From Streptomyces sp. L-9-10 (GTDB lineage: Bacteria > Actinomycetota > Actinomycetes > Streptomycetales > Streptomycetaceae): a stretch of 64,000 nt of DNA. The position numbers were made by a program, and so were the translations under genes. The notes under the pieces were generated by a model. The model ran no database searches. It was not told the DNA's origin and was given only the letters and a program-made list of their open reading frames with translations. Positions 1 through 8,863 of the stretch are shown piece by piece. Where the stretch lies: assembly GCF_004151105.1 (NCBI RefSeq), contig NZ_PHRF01000090.1, forward strand, positions 212,487 through 276,486, written 5' to 3'. Numbering within the stretch: the first letter of the stretch is position 1; each line of letters opens with the position of its first letter.

Positions 1-2
1 AG

Positions 3-74
3 GCCTGCCTCGCGTACGTCGAGGAGCACTGGACGGACCTGCGTCCGGCGAGCCTCGTCGCTCAGCAGGGCTGA
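3..74 (+). CDS. C-terminus of an unidentified protein (5' end outside window)
   Basis: Frame 3 reads ACLAYVEEHWTDLRPASLV followed by AQQG and a TGA stop at 72-74. The residue mix is that of an ordinary soluble protein C-terminus, and the other two frames read as Arg/Pro-rich noise. Only 23 residues are visible, so the family cannot be named. The gene converges on the ABC exporter pair and is separated from it by two strong hairpins, so it is the end of an upstream transcription unit, possibly of the same siderophore cluster. Confidence 0.5.
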   Translation, partial: ACLAYVEEHWTDLRPASLVAQQG

Positions 75-102
75 CCCGCACCGCACCGCCCCGCGCGGCC
101 GG

Positions 103-144
103 ACGCCGCCGCCCATGGAGAACCCCCTCCATGGACGGCGGCGT
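103..144. terminator. Hairpin terminator 1 between convergent genes
   Basis: An 18-bp inverted repeat (103-120 and 127-144) with one mismatch and a 6-base loop, AACCCC. It lies 28 bases after the stop of the first partial CDS. No U-tract follows, which is usual for Streptomyces terminators. Confidence 0.75.
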
Positions 145-185
145 TCCGCGTGTGGCCGGTCCGCGGTCCGCACAGCCCTCCGACG

Positions 186-228
186 GCGCGAGGCTCCCGC
201 CCGGATGTGCCGGACGGGAGCCTCGCGC
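186..228. terminator. Hairpin terminator 2 between convergent genes
   Basis: A 19-bp inverted repeat (186-204 and 210-228) with one mismatch and a 5-base loop, ATGTG. It sits about 30 bases beyond the stop codon of the minus-strand exporter gene and probably ends that transcript. Together with the hairpin at 103-144 it separates two convergent units. Confidence 0.75.
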
Positions 229-259
229 GAGGTGGAGAGGGGCGGACGGGCCCCGCAGG

Positions 260-2122
260 CTATGCCGGCACGGCCGGTTCCTGTTCGGGTTCCTGGCGGC
301 TGTCGGACCACGCCGACCAGAGTTCGGCGTACCGGCCGCCCGCCGCGACGAGTTCGTCGTGGGTGCCCGTCTCGACGACGCGGCCCTCGTTCAGGACGAC
401 GACGCGGTCCGCGGTCGCCGCCTGGGGGAGGCGGTGGGCGACCATCACGCCCGTACGGCCCTCCAGCGCGCGCAGGGCGGCGGTTTCCAGCACACGGGCG
501 CCCGCGCTGCCGGCGTCGGCGGTGGCCTCGTCCAGGATCGCGACGGGCGGATCGGCGAGAACGAGCCGGGCGAGGGCGAGTTGCTGGGCCTGGGTCACCG
601 TGAGGCGATGGCCTCCCTCGCCCACGACCGTGGCCAGGCCCTCGGGCAGCGCGTCCGCCCAGTCCAGCGCGTCGACGCGGGCCAGCGCGGCGCGCAGCTC
701 CTCGTCCGTCGCCTCGGGTCGGGCCAGTCGCAGGTCCTCCGAGAGCGGGCCGGCGAAGACATGGACCTCCTGGCTGATCAGGGTGACGGACTGCCGGATC
801 CCGGCGGGGCCCAGCTCCCGGGAGTCCACGCCGCCCAGGGAGATCGCGCCCGTCTCCGGGGTGTGGACGCCCGCGATCAGCTTCGCGAGCGTGGTCTTTC
901 CCGCGCCGCTGGCACCGACCAGGGCCACGCGTTCGCCGTCCCGCACCTCCAGGTCCACGGCGCGGAGCACCGGGTGGCCGTCCACGTACGCGTGGCCGAG
1001 GTCCACCACCTTGACCGAGCCGTCCACCGGCGCGGCGGTCCGGCCGTCGGGCTCCCGTTCGGCCGGGAGGCTCGACACGCCGACGAGACGGGCGAGGCTC
1101 GCCCCGGCGGACTGGGCGTCGTCGATGAGGAAGAGCGCCGCGTTGATCGGGTTGAACAGGCCGTGGAAGTAGAGCGCCGCCGCGGTCGCCGTACCGATGC
1201 TCACCGAGCCGCTGTCGACGAGGAGGAATCCGGTGACGAGGATCGACGTCATGCCCATGAACTCGGCGATGTTCAGGCGGGAGAAGAAGCCCGAGACGAG
1301 GCGCATGCCCCGCGCCGCCAGGTCGACGGCCGCCTGCGACCGCTGCTCCAGCAGCTCCGCGTGACGCCCGTTCAGACGGAACGCCCGTACCGTACGCACC
1401 CCGCCGACGCTGTCGAGCAGCTGGTGCTGGAGGGCGCCGGTCGCCACCCGGTGCGCGGCGTAGACGCGTGCGGCGCGCGGGATGTACCAGCGCACCGTGA
1501 GGACATGGACCGGGACGGACACCAGCACGGCGAGCAGGAAGCGCCAGTCGAGGACGGCGAGACCCCCCAGCGTCAGCACGATGGTGAGGAAGGCGCTGAT
1601 GAACTCCGGCAGCGCCTGCCGAACCGCCCTCGCGATCAGGGTGACATCACCTGTGACCCGTGACGTGAGGTCGCCGGAACCGGCCCGTTCCACCCGTTCC
1701 AGCGGCAGTCGCAGCGCCCGCGCGATGAACCGTTCCCGCAGGTCCGCGAGGACCGTCTCGCCGAGCCTGGCGACGAGGGACTTGCCGATGGCGGTCGCGA
1801 CGGCCCTGGCGACGGCGACCGCCAGGAGGAGCACCATCGGTACGGTCAGCGCGCCCGCGCCGCGCTCGTCCACGACCAGGTCCACGATGTGTCCGAGCAG
1901 CGGCGCGGTCAGCAGCCCGGTGCCCGTGCCGATGACCAGTACGGTCACCGCGCCCACCGTCAGCGGCCGGTGCCGGCGCAGCAGTCCGCGGACGACGGCG
2001 AGGGTCCGGGCGCCGGTGGCGGTGGGCAGGAGCTCGCGTTCCGGCGTGCCGGGTCCGCTCATCGTCCGTTCCTCGTCCTTCTCGTCCGGGTCCCGCGGGT
2101 CGCTGTTCTGAACGGTCGTCAT
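260..2122 (-). CDS. ABC exporter half-transporter, TMD-NBD (subunit with intact Walker A/B)
   Basis: 620-aa fused transmembrane/ATPase protein of the type I exporter family. Hydrophobic segments fill about residues 40-310 and the nucleotide-binding domain about 370-600. Walker A is GASGAGKTT near residue 402. Walker B is VAILDEAT near 526, with the catalytic Glu present. The ABC signature is degenerate: VTQAQQ near 511 instead of LSGGQ. Its ATG overlaps the stop of the upstream exporter gene (ATGA, 4 bp), implying translational coupling and a heterodimer. With an iron box ahead of the operon and siderophore importers next door, export of a siderophore or its precursor is the likely job. IrtAB-like reductive import is an alternative, but no siderophore-interacting (SIP) flavin domain is visible. 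Met20 is another possible start. Confidence 0.85.
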   Translation of the reverse strand: MTTVQNSDPRDPDEKDEERTMSGPGTPERELLPTATGARTLAVVRGLLRRHRPLTVGAVTVLVIGTGTGLLTAPLLGHIVDLVVDERGAGALTVPMVLLLAVAVARAVATAIGKSLVARLGETVLADLRERFIARALRLPLERVERAGSGDLTSRVTGDVTLIARAVRQALPEFISAFLTIVLTLGGLAVLDWRFLLAVLVSVPVHVLTVRWYIPRAARVYAAHRVATGALQHQLLDSVGGVRTVRAFRLNGRHAELLEQRSQAAVDLAARGMRLVSGFFSRLNIAEFMGMTSILVTGFLLVDSGSVSIGTATAAALYFHGLFNPINAALFLIDDAQSAGASLARLVGVSSLPAEREPDGRTAAPVDGSVKVVDLGHAYVDGHPVLRAVDLEVRDGERVALVGASGAGKTTLAKLIAGVHTPETGAISLGGVDSRELGPAGIRQSVTLISQEVHVFAGPLSEDLRLARPEATDEELRAALARVDALDWADALPEGLATVVGEGGHRLTVTQAQQLALARLVLADPPVAILDEATADAGSAGARVLETAALRALEGRTGVMVAHRLPQAATADRVVVLNEGRVVETGTHDELVAAGGRYAELWSAWSDSRQEPEQEPAVPA

Positions 2123-3831
2123 GCCAGCACCGCCGAGCGGTACGTCTCGTGGGCGCCGGCCAGCTCGGGGTGGCTGCCCCGGGCGGCCACCCTGCCGTCG
2201 TCGAGCATGAACACGACGTCGGTTCCGGCGAGCAGGGCGGGGCTGGTGGTGACCAGGACCGTGGTGCGGCCCCCGCGCAGCTCCCGCAGCCGGGCCGCGA
2301 TGCGGGCCTCGGTGACCGTGTCGACGGCGGTGGTCGGGTCGTGGACGACGAGGACCGGCGGGTCGGCGGCCAGGGCCCGCGCCAGGGCCACCCGCTGGCG
2401 CTGGCCGCCGGACAGCGAACGGCCCCGTTCGGTGAGGACGGTGTCCACCCCGTCGGGCAGGGCCCGGGCGACGTCGTCCGCCGCCGAGGCGGCCAGCGCC
2501 GCGGTCATGTCCGCCCCCTCGGTGTCCGATCCGGCCCGTACGTTGGCGAGGAGACTGTCCTCGAACAGGTCGGCGTCGTGGTGGGCGACCAGGATCGTGC
2601 GCCGTACGTCGCCGGGGTCGAGGTCGGTCAGGGGTACGCCGTCGAGTTCGACGGTGCCTTCGGCGGGGTCGAGTTCGCGGCCCAGGCAGAGCAGCAGATC
2701 GTTCGCGGCGGCCGGGTCACGGGTGACCACACCGACGAGGCTGCCGGGGGCGATGTCGAGGTCGACGCCGCGCAGCGCGCCCTGGGTGACGCCGCGCAGG
2801 CGCAGTCGCCCGGCGACCGGCTCGGGGAGTGCGGACTTCCCGGCCACGACCGCGGGAGGCGACGCGAGGATCTCGGCGATCCGGTCGGCCGAGGCGCGGC
2901 CCTGGGCGAACTCCCCGTTGACGAAGGTGAGGAGCTGGAAAGGACCGAGGAGGTACTGGGCGAGACCGACGGCCGCCACCAGGTCACCCACGCTGATGGT
3001 GCCCCGCATCGCCAGATGGGCGCCGACGAGCCCGATGACCGCGATGAAGATGCCCGTCAGGGCGAGGATCGCGCCGTCGTGCCAGGCACGGCTGCCGGCC
3101 GCCCGCAGCGCGGCGGACAGCGAGCCGCGGCTCGTCTTCCGGTACCGGGAGACCGCCGCCGATTCGGCGCCGATCCCCTTCAGCACGCGCAGGCCGGTGA
3201 CCAGGTCGGCGGCGACCCCGGACGCGTGGGCCGCGTGCTCCTGTTCGGCCTCGCTGCGCCGTTCGAGCGGGCGGCTGATGAGATGGCCGATCCACAGCAG
3301 CGGCGGGACGCCGAGGAGGACGAGCAGGCCGAGCGGCACGGAGATACGGAGCAGCGCCACCGCGCTGATGGCCAGCCCGGCGAGCGCGGACAGCGCGTAC
3401 GGCAGCGCGGAGGCGACGGAGCCGACGCGCCGGGCGTCGCCGGTCGCGACGGCGGTGAGCGCGCCGGGCAGCCGGCCGGAGTCGGCCCCGCCCCGCGGAT
3501 CGAGTACCCGGGCGGCGAGGTCCTGCCGGATCCGGTGCGCGGCGCCCTCGCCCGCGCCTTCGGTGAGCCGTGCGGAGTTCCGGTAACACGTGGACAGCAC
3601 GAGGAAGAGACCGGCGAGCACCAGCAGCCAGCGCAGGAGGGCGCCGGAGGAACCGGTCGCCACCGCCTCGTCGATGACCAGGCCGATGACCACGGGGACG
3701 AGGGCCTCGCACGCCTGGTGCGTCATGCCGAGGACGGATGCTCCGGCGACACGGCGGCGCTGGTCGGCGAGCGCTCTCCGGAGGACCAGGCCCCCCGTTG
3801 GTCCTCCAGCGGGTGGTCCTCCAGCGGGCAT
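2119..3831 (-). CDS. ABC exporter half-transporter, TMD-NBD (subunit with degenerate Walker A/B)
   Basis: 570-aa partner of the downstream exporter subunit. Residues about 20-300 are membrane-spanning and about 340-560 form the NBD. The P-loop is lost (VVTRDPAAAND near 366, no GKS/T) and the Walker B catalytic Glu is replaced by Pro (VHDPTTAVD near 496). The signature LSGGQRQR near 470 is intact. These defects complement those of the partner, so only one composite ATP site should be catalytic. The start was set at 3831 because GTGGAGG lies 6 bases upstream and because the in-frame codons further out, to 3897, would run through the iron box at 3863-3881. It is the first gene of a two-gene, probably iron-repressed operon. 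Confidence 0.83.
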   Translation of the reverse strand: MPAGGPPAGGPTGGLVLRRALADQRRRVAGASVLGMTHQACEALVPVVIGLVIDEAVATGSSGALLRWLLVLAGLFLVLSTCYRNSARLTEGAGEGAAHRIRQDLAARVLDPRGGADSGRLPGALTAVATGDARRVGSVASALPYALSALAGLAISAVALLRISVPLGLLVLLGVPPLLWIGHLISRPLERRSEAEQEHAAHASGVAADLVTGLRVLKGIGAESAAVSRYRKTSRGSLSAALRAAGSRAWHDGAILALTGIFIAVIGLVGAHLAMRGTISVGDLVAAVGLAQYLLGPFQLLTFVNGEFAQGRASADRIAEILASPPAVVAGKSALPEPVAGRLRLRGVTQGALRGVDLDIAPGSLVGVVTRDPAAANDLLLCLGRELDPAEGTVELDGVPLTDLDPGDVRRTILVAHHDADLFEDSLLANVRAGSDTEGADMTAALAASAADDVARALPDGVDTVLTERGRSLSGGQRQRVALARALAADPPVLVVHDPTTAVDTVTEARIAARLRELRGGRTTVLVTTSPALLAGTDVVFMLDDGRVAARGSHPELAGAHETYRSAVLA

Positions 3832-3862
3832 GCGCGGCCTCCACAAGAACAGAGCAGGATGG

Positions 3863-3881
3863 TTAGGTAAGCCTACCTTAA
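3863..3881 (-). promoter_or_regulatory. Iron box (DmdR/IdeR-type) for exporter operon
   Basis: The 19-mer TTAGGTAAGCCTACCTTAA matches 16 of 19 positions of the palindrome TTAGGTTAGSCTAACCTAA, which is bound by DtxR-family iron repressors in actinomycetes. It lies about 32 bases upstream of the exporter start at 3831. Confidence 0.8.
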
Positions 3882-3979
3882 TCGTAGACAGGGCCAAGGG
3901 TGCGCGTCCGGGACCGGCGGTGGCCCACGGGGCGGGTGTCGGCGCAGGCGGCGGCGCCGCGTTGACCCCGTCACGGCCG

Positions 3980-3998
3980 TACGGTTAGGCTCACCTAA
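3980..3998 (+). promoter_or_regulatory. Iron box for first importer operon
   Basis: TACGGTTAGGCTCACCTAA matches 16 of 19 positions of the actinomycete iron box. It lies 96 bases upstream of the TTG start at 4095, or 39 bases upstream of the alternative ATG at 4038. The box for the divergent exporter is about 100 bases away, so each direction has its own operator. Confidence 0.8.
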
Positions 3999-4094
3999 GT
4001 TTCATCGTTCGTACGTCATATCGCTTGCGGCACCCCCATGTTCAACGCCTCGCGCGCCGCATGGGGCTCGAAGGCGCCGCCAGGGGAGTGGTCC

Positions 4095-5162
4095 TTGTCT
4101 GTCGAAGTCCGGGCGGCGTCCGGAAGCGAGACCGGTGGTCCCGTCGTGCCCGCGGCACGTCCGGCCACGGTGGCCCTGCGCGGGCTCGGGCTCCTCGTGA
4201 CGCTCGGCGCGCTCGTCCTGGTCTCGCTGATCAGCGTCTGGGTGGGCACCAGAGGGATTCCGTTCGCGTCGACATGGGACCTGCTGTGGAGCCCTGACGG
4301 GTCGGAAGCCTCCGTCATCGTCCACGACTACCGCATCCCCCGCACCCTCCTCGGCGCCGTCGTCGGAGTGGCCCTCGGACTGTCCGGCGCCCTGATGCAG
4401 GCCCTGACACGCAACCCGCTCGCCGACCCGGGACTCCTCGGAGTGAACCTGGGCGCCTCCGCGGGCGTCGTCGTGGCCATCGCGTTCATGGGCGTGGCCG
4501 CGCCGCTCGGCTATGTGTGGTTCGCCCTCGCCGGGGCGGCCGTGGCGTCGGTGGGCGTGCATCTCCTCGGCTCCTCCGGGCGGAAACTGGCCACCCCCGA
4601 CCGGCTCGTCGTCGCGGGAGCGGCGGTGACCGCCGTGCTGTACGCCTTCAACTGGGGCGTGCTGCTCTTCGACCCGGAGGCGTTCGACCAGTTCCGCTTC
4701 TGGACGGTGGGCTCTCTCGCGGGCCGGTACTACGACATCGTGTTCCTCGTCCTGCCGTTCGTCGCCACCGGTGCGATCGTCGCCTTCCTCCTGGCCCCGT
4801 CCCTCAACGCCCTCGCGATGGGCGACCAGTTGGGGCGCGCCCTGGGCGTGAACGTCGGCCGCACCCGGGTGCTGGCGGCGGTCGCCGTGATGCTGCTGTG
4901 CGGCGCCGCCACCGCCGCCGTGGGGCCGATCAGCTTCGTGGGCCTGGCCGTTCCGCATGTCGCCCGGTTCCTCTCCGGAACCGACCAGCGCTGGGTGCTC
5001 GCGTACTCGATGCTGCTCGCACCGGTCCTGCTCATCGGCTCGGACGTGCTGGGCCGTGTGCTCGGCGCTCCGGGCGAGGTGCAGGTCGGCATCGTCACCG
5101 CGTTCATCGGCGCGCCGCTGTTCATCGCGCTGTGCCGCCGTCGAAAGCTGGTCATGCTGTGA
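4095..5162 (+). CDS. FecCD-family siderophore ABC permease, first subunit
   Basis: 355-aa polytopic permease of the BtuC/FecCD family. Family motifs visible include RIPRTLLGAVVG, ALMQALTRNPLADPGLLG and GPISFVGLAVPHVARFL, the last being the coupling-helix region. About ten hydrophobic segments are apparent. The TTG at 4095 is preferred because GGGGAG lies 7 bases upstream. The in-frame ATG at 4038 lacks a ribosome site but would give 374 aa. The stop overlaps the GTG of the second permease. The operon carries no binding-protein gene in the window. Confidence 0.85.
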   Translation: MSVEVRAASGSETGGPVVPAARPATVALRGLGLLVTLGALVLVSLISVWVGTRGIPFASTWDLLWSPDGSEASVIVHDYRIPRTLLGAVVGVALGLSGALMQALTRNPLADPGLLGVNLGASAGVVVAIAFMGVAAPLGYVWFALAGAAVASVGVHLLGSSGRKLATPDRLVVAGAAVTAVLYAFNWGVLLFDPEAFDQFRFWTVGSLAGRYYDIVFLVLPFVATGAIVAFLLAPSLNALAMGDQLGRALGVNVGRTRVLAAVAVMLLCGAATAAVGPISFVGLAVPHVARFLSGTDQRWVLAYSMLLAPVLLIGSDVLGRVLGAPGEVQVGIVTAFIGAPLFIALCRRRKLVML

Positions 5163-6262
5163 GTGCCGTGGAGGAGGCGGAAACCTCCGTGCCCGGATCC
5201 GCCGACGCCCCCGCCCCCCGCGTCATCAGCGGCCGGGTCCTGCGCACCGGAGCGGGCGGTGTCTCGCTGCGCGTCCAGAGCCGTGTGTTCGCCGTGACCG
5301 CCCTGCTGCTCCTCGCGCTGATCGTCGTCATGGGTGTCACCCTGACCACCGGCGACTTCCCGCTCTCCGTCAAAGAGGTCCTCCAGGCCCTGACCGGAAG
5401 CGGATCCGACGCCGCCGGCTTCGTCGTCAACACCCTGCGCATGCCGCGCATCCTGACCGCGGTGTTCGTCGGCGCGGCCCTCGCGGTGAGCGGGGCGATC
5501 CTGCAGAGTCTCACCCGCAACTCCCTCGGCAGCCCCGACATCATCGGCTTCACCAACGGCTCCGCCGTGGGCGCGCTCGTCGTCATCATCGTGCTGCACG
5601 GCAGCATGACCCAGATCGCGTTCGGCGCGCTGATCGGTGGTCTCGCCACGGCGCTCGCCGTCAACCTCCTCATGGTCGGCCGGGGGCTTCAGGGGTTCCG
5701 GCTGGTCGTCATCGGCATCGGCGTCAGCGCCCTGCTGCTCGCCGTCAACTCGTACCTGGTCACCCGGGCGACCTTCCAGGAGGCGCTGGAGGCCCAGGCA
5801 TGGCTGATCGGCAGTCTGGGGAACCGGCTGTGGACGCACGCGAACGCCATCGGTCTCGCCCTCGCCGTGCTGCTGCCGCCGGCCTTCCTGCTCTCCCGCC
5901 GTCTCACCATGGTGGAGATGGGCGACACCACCGCCATGGCGCTCGGCGTCGACGTGCGGCGCACCCGCACGGTCCTGCTCGTCATCAGCGTCGCCCTCGC
6001 CGCGTTCGCCACCGCCGTCACCGGCCCCATCTGGTTCATCGCCCTGGCCGCGCCCCAGGTGGTCCGCAGGCTCACCGGGTCGTCCGGGCCCGCGCTGCTG
6101 CCGTCCGCCCTCATGGGCGCCTTCCTGCTCGCCCTGAGCGACCTCGTCGTGCAGCGGGTCTTCGCACCCGCGCTCCTTCCGGTGGGCACGGCGACCGGCG
6201 CCATCGGCGGGCTCTACCTCATCTGGCTGCTGATCACCGAGTCGCGAAAGAGCCGCGCATGA
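5159..6262 (+). CDS. FecCD-family siderophore ABC permease, second subunit
   Basis: 367-aa second half of the heterodimeric FecCD importer. Motifs RMPRILTAVFVG, AILQSLTRNSLGSPDIIG and GPIWFIALAAPQVVRRLTG match the family. The first 40 or so residues are a hydrophilic extension before the first membrane helix. The start is a GTG at 5159 that overlaps the TGA of the previous gene (GTGA). Its own stop overlaps the ATG of the ATPase gene (ATGA). Such back-to-back overlaps indicate stoichiometric coupled translation of the importer. Confidence 0.87.
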   Translation: MSAVEEAETSVPGSADAPAPRVISGRVLRTGAGGVSLRVQSRVFAVTALLLLALIVVMGVTLTTGDFPLSVKEVLQALTGSGSDAAGFVVNTLRMPRILTAVFVGAALAVSGAILQSLTRNSLGSPDIIGFTNGSAVGALVVIIVLHGSMTQIAFGALIGGLATALAVNLLMVGRGLQGFRLVVIGIGVSALLLAVNSYLVTRATFQEALEAQAWLIGSLGNRLWTHANAIGLALAVLLPPAFLLSRRLTMVEMGDTTAMALGVDVRRTRTVLLVISVALAAFATAVTGPIWFIALAAPQVVRRLTGSSGPALLPSALMGAFLLALSDLVVQRVFAPALLPVGTATGAIGGLYLIWLLITESRKSRA

Positions 6263-7140
6263 CTGCAACGAACTCCCCGCGGCCCCGGCTGCGCGCCGAG
6301 GACCTCACGCTGTCCTACGACCAGCGGACGGTCGCCACGTCCCTGAGCGTCGACATCCCCGACCACTCCTTCACAGTGATCATCGGGCCCAACGCCTGCG
6401 GCAAGTCGACGCTGCTCACGGCGCTGGCCCGGATGCTCAAGCCCAAGGCCGGGCAGGTCTATCTCGACGGCGCCGCCATCGCCTCGTACCGCTCCCGCGA
6501 GGTCGCCCGCCGCCTCGGGCTGCTCCCGCAGTCCTCCAGCGCGCCGGGCGGGATCACGGCCGGCGATCTCGTGGCCCGCGGCCGGTACCCGCACCAGCGG
6601 CTGCTGAAGCAGTGGTCCGTCGAGGACGAGGAGGCCGTCACCGAGGCGATGCGGCAGACCGGCGTACTCGAACTGGCCGACCGTCCCGTGGACGACCTGT
6701 CCGGCGGACAGCGGCAGCGCGTCTGGCTCTCCATGGTGCTGGCTCAGCAGACCTCCATCCTTCTGCTGGACGAACCCACCACCTTCCTCGACATCGCCCA
6801 CCAGGTCGAGGTGCTCGACCTGTGCGCCGAGCTCCACGCCCGCAAGGGCCACACCGTCGTCGCGGTCCTGCACGACCTCAACCAGGCATGCCGCTACGCC
6901 ACTCACCTCATCGTGATGCGGCCGGGCGGGGTCATCGCCGCCGAGGGGGACCCCGCCACCGTCATGACCGCCGAGCTGGTCGAGGACGTGTTCGGCCTGC
7001 CCTGCCGCATCATCGCCGACCCCGAGACCGGCACCCCGCTGATGGTTCCGGCCGCCCCCAGGCGGTACGCGCCGGAGACCGGCGGCACGGCCGGCGTCCC
7101 GGACCCGGCCACCGACTCCGTGCTCGCCGAAACCTCCTGA
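6259..7140 (+). CDS. Siderophore ABC importer ATPase (FepC/FecE type)
   Basis: 293-aa ATPase for the two preceding permeases. Walker A is GPNACGKST, the Q-loop region is GLLPQSSSAPGG, the signature is LSGGQRQRVW, Walker B is ILLLDEPTTFLD and the switch His lies in VLHDLNQACRY. All catalytic elements are present, unlike the exporter pair. About 40 C-terminal residues beyond the conserved domain are Pro/Ala-rich. The start ATG overlaps the upstream stop. The amidohydrolase begins 16 bases after its stop, so the two are probably co-transcribed. Confidence 0.9.
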   Translation: MTATNSPRPRLRAEDLTLSYDQRTVATSLSVDIPDHSFTVIIGPNACGKSTLLTALARMLKPKAGQVYLDGAAIASYRSREVARRLGLLPQSSSAPGGITAGDLVARGRYPHQRLLKQWSVEDEEAVTEAMRQTGVLELADRPVDDLSGGQRQRVWLSMVLAQQTSILLLDEPTTFLDIAHQVEVLDLCAELHARKGHTVVAVLHDLNQACRYATHLIVMRPGGVIAAEGDPATVMTAELVEDVFGLPCRIIADPETGTPLMVPAAPRRYAPETGGTAGVPDPATDSVLAETS

Positions 7141-7156
7141 GGACGGACGACCGCCC

Positions 7157-8740
7157 ATGATGCTCTGTACGAGGCTGACGAACGCACACATCCTCACCAT
7201 GGATCCGGAGCATCCGGTCGCTCACGACCTGGGCATCTGGCGGGGGCGGATCGCGGGCCTGGACGAGGCCGTCACCTCACTGCCCGCCCGTGAGGTGATC
7301 GACCTCCAGGGCGCCACCGTCCTGCCGGGGTTCATCGACAGCCACGTCCACCTGGCGTGGACGGGGCTCAAGGCGGGCTCCCCGAGCATCGCCGGCCTCG
7401 AACGCGTCGAGGACGTCCTCGCCGTCGTGGCGGAGGCCGTCTCCCGCGAGCACATCCCCGGCGAGTGGGTGCACATCGGCGGGTACGACCAGCGGGCCCT
7501 CGGGCGGCACCTGACCGCCGCGGATCTCGACCGGGTCAGCCACGGCCGGCGGGTGTTCGTGATGCACGACTCCGGCCACGCCTGCGTGGTCAACAGCGCC
7601 GTGCTCGATCTGCTGCCGGCCGAAGTCCCGCATGACCACGGCGTTCTGGTGGAAGGCGCGATGAGCGCCGTACGGCGCCTGCGGCTGCCGTACTCTCAGC
7701 GGGAGCTCGCCGACGCCATCGAGTACGCCGCGCGCGCCTGCCTCGCCGAAGGCGTCACGGGCTGCGCCGAGGCCGGCATCGGCGGCGGCCTGCTGGGTCA
7801 CAGCCCCGTCGAGCTCGGCGCCTACCAACTCCTGCGCGACCAGGGCCGCCTGCCTCTGCGGATCCAGCTCATGCCGGGCGCCGACACGCTGCGGCCGCTC
7901 GACGCGCACGAGCACGACGGCATCCCGCGCGCGCTCGACCTCGGCCTGCGCACGGGGTTCGGCGACGACTGGCTGTCCATCGGCGCTCTCAAGATCTACA
8001 CCGACGGCGGCATGATGGCCCGTACGGCAGCCCTCACGGCGCCGTACGAGGGGATGACACACACGGGCCAGCTCCAGGACGACCCGGAGCGCCTCACCTC
8101 CCTCATCGTCGACGGCCACCTGGCGGGCTGGCAGCTCGCCGTCCACGCCATCGGCGACCGGGCCGCGGACCTCGTCCTGGACGCCCTGGAGCGGGCCCGG
8201 ACGCTGCGGCCCCGCACCGACGCGCGCCACCGGGTCGAGCACGCCGGGCTCATTCGGCCCGACCAACTGCCCCGCTTCGCCCGGCTCGGACTCAGCGCCG
8301 TGATCCAGCCCCACTTCCTGCGCCACTTCGGCGACGACTACGCGACGATCATGGGCGCGGAGCGTGCGCCCTGGATGTATCGCGGCCGGGCCTTCCTCGA
8401 CCACGGCATCACGCTCGTCGGCAGCTCCGACCGCCCCGTCACCGACGGATCGCCGCTGAAAGCCATTCAGTTCATGGTCGAGCGTGCCTCGCTCTCGGGG
8501 CAGCTCATCGGGCCCGACGAGGCGATCACCGTCGACGAGGCGCTGCACGCCTACACGGTCGCCGGGGCGTACGCCTCACGGTGGGACGACAGCGCAGGCA
8601 GCCTCACGCCCGGCAAGCGCGCCGACTTCGTCGTCCTGGGCGACGATCCGCGTCGTGTCGATCCCTCCAGGATCGGCGGCATCGAGGTCGTCGCGACCTT
8701 CGTGGACGGACGCGAGGCGACGGAAACACGGACGCTGTGA
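7157..8740 (+). CDS. Amidohydrolase family 3 (YtcJ-like) metal-dependent hydrolase
   Basis: 527-aa member of the Amidohydro_3/YtcJ group. It has the strand-1 metal motif HVH (FIDSHVHLAW near residue 60), a strand-6 His region (LAVHAIGDRAAD) and a late Asp (SSDRPVTDGSP), followed by the usual C-terminal beta-sandwich (SLTPGKRADFVVLGDDP). Members hydrolyse amide or C-N bonds of varied substrates, so the substrate cannot be read from sequence. It is 16 bases behind the siderophore ATPase and belongs to the same iron-controlled unit. Hydrolysis of an imported or intermediate siderophore amide is a reasonable inference, not a demonstrated role. Confidence 0.8.
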   Translation: MMLCTRLTNAHILTMDPEHPVAHDLGIWRGRIAGLDEAVTSLPAREVIDLQGATVLPGFIDSHVHLAWTGLKAGSPSIAGLERVEDVLAVVAEAVSREHIPGEWVHIGGYDQRALGRHLTAADLDRVSHGRRVFVMHDSGHACVVNSAVLDLLPAEVPHDHGVLVEGAMSAVRRLRLPYSQRELADAIEYAARACLAEGVTGCAEAGIGGGLLGHSPVELGAYQLLRDQGRLPLRIQLMPGADTLRPLDAHEHDGIPRALDLGLRTGFGDDWLSIGALKIYTDGGMMARTAALTAPYEGMTHTGQLQDDPERLTSLIVDGHLAGWQLAVHAIGDRAADLVLDALERARTLRPRTDARHRVEHAGLIRPDQLPRFARLGLSAVIQPHFLRHFGDDYATIMGAERAPWMYRGRAFLDHGITLVGSSDRPVTDGSPLKAIQFMVERASLSGQLIGPDEAITVDEALHAYTVAGAYASRWDDSAGSLTPGKRADFVVLGDDPRRVDPSRIGGIEVVATFVDGREATETRTL

Positions 8741-8768
8741 CCGCACCGGCCGCGACTTGGTCACAAGC

Positions 8769-8787
8769 TTAGGTAAGGCTAACCTTA
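8769..8787 (+). promoter_or_regulatory. Iron box upstream of GNAT acetyltransferase
   Basis: TTAGGTAAGGCTAACCTTA matches 17 of 19 positions of the iron box consensus. It lies 77 bases upstream of the TTG start at 8864. Confidence 0.85.
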
Positions 8788-8863
8788 TTTTGACTGAGCT
8801 TCATTGGCGTGAGCCGACGCACCACAAGGGTGTCTCACGCGGTGGAGCCGAGGAAGGAACGCC

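Noticed and set aside
3832..3897. Longer start of the exporter subunit at 3897
   Set aside because: It would place the iron box inside the coding region and has no ribosome site, whereas 3831 has GTGGAGG six bases upstream.
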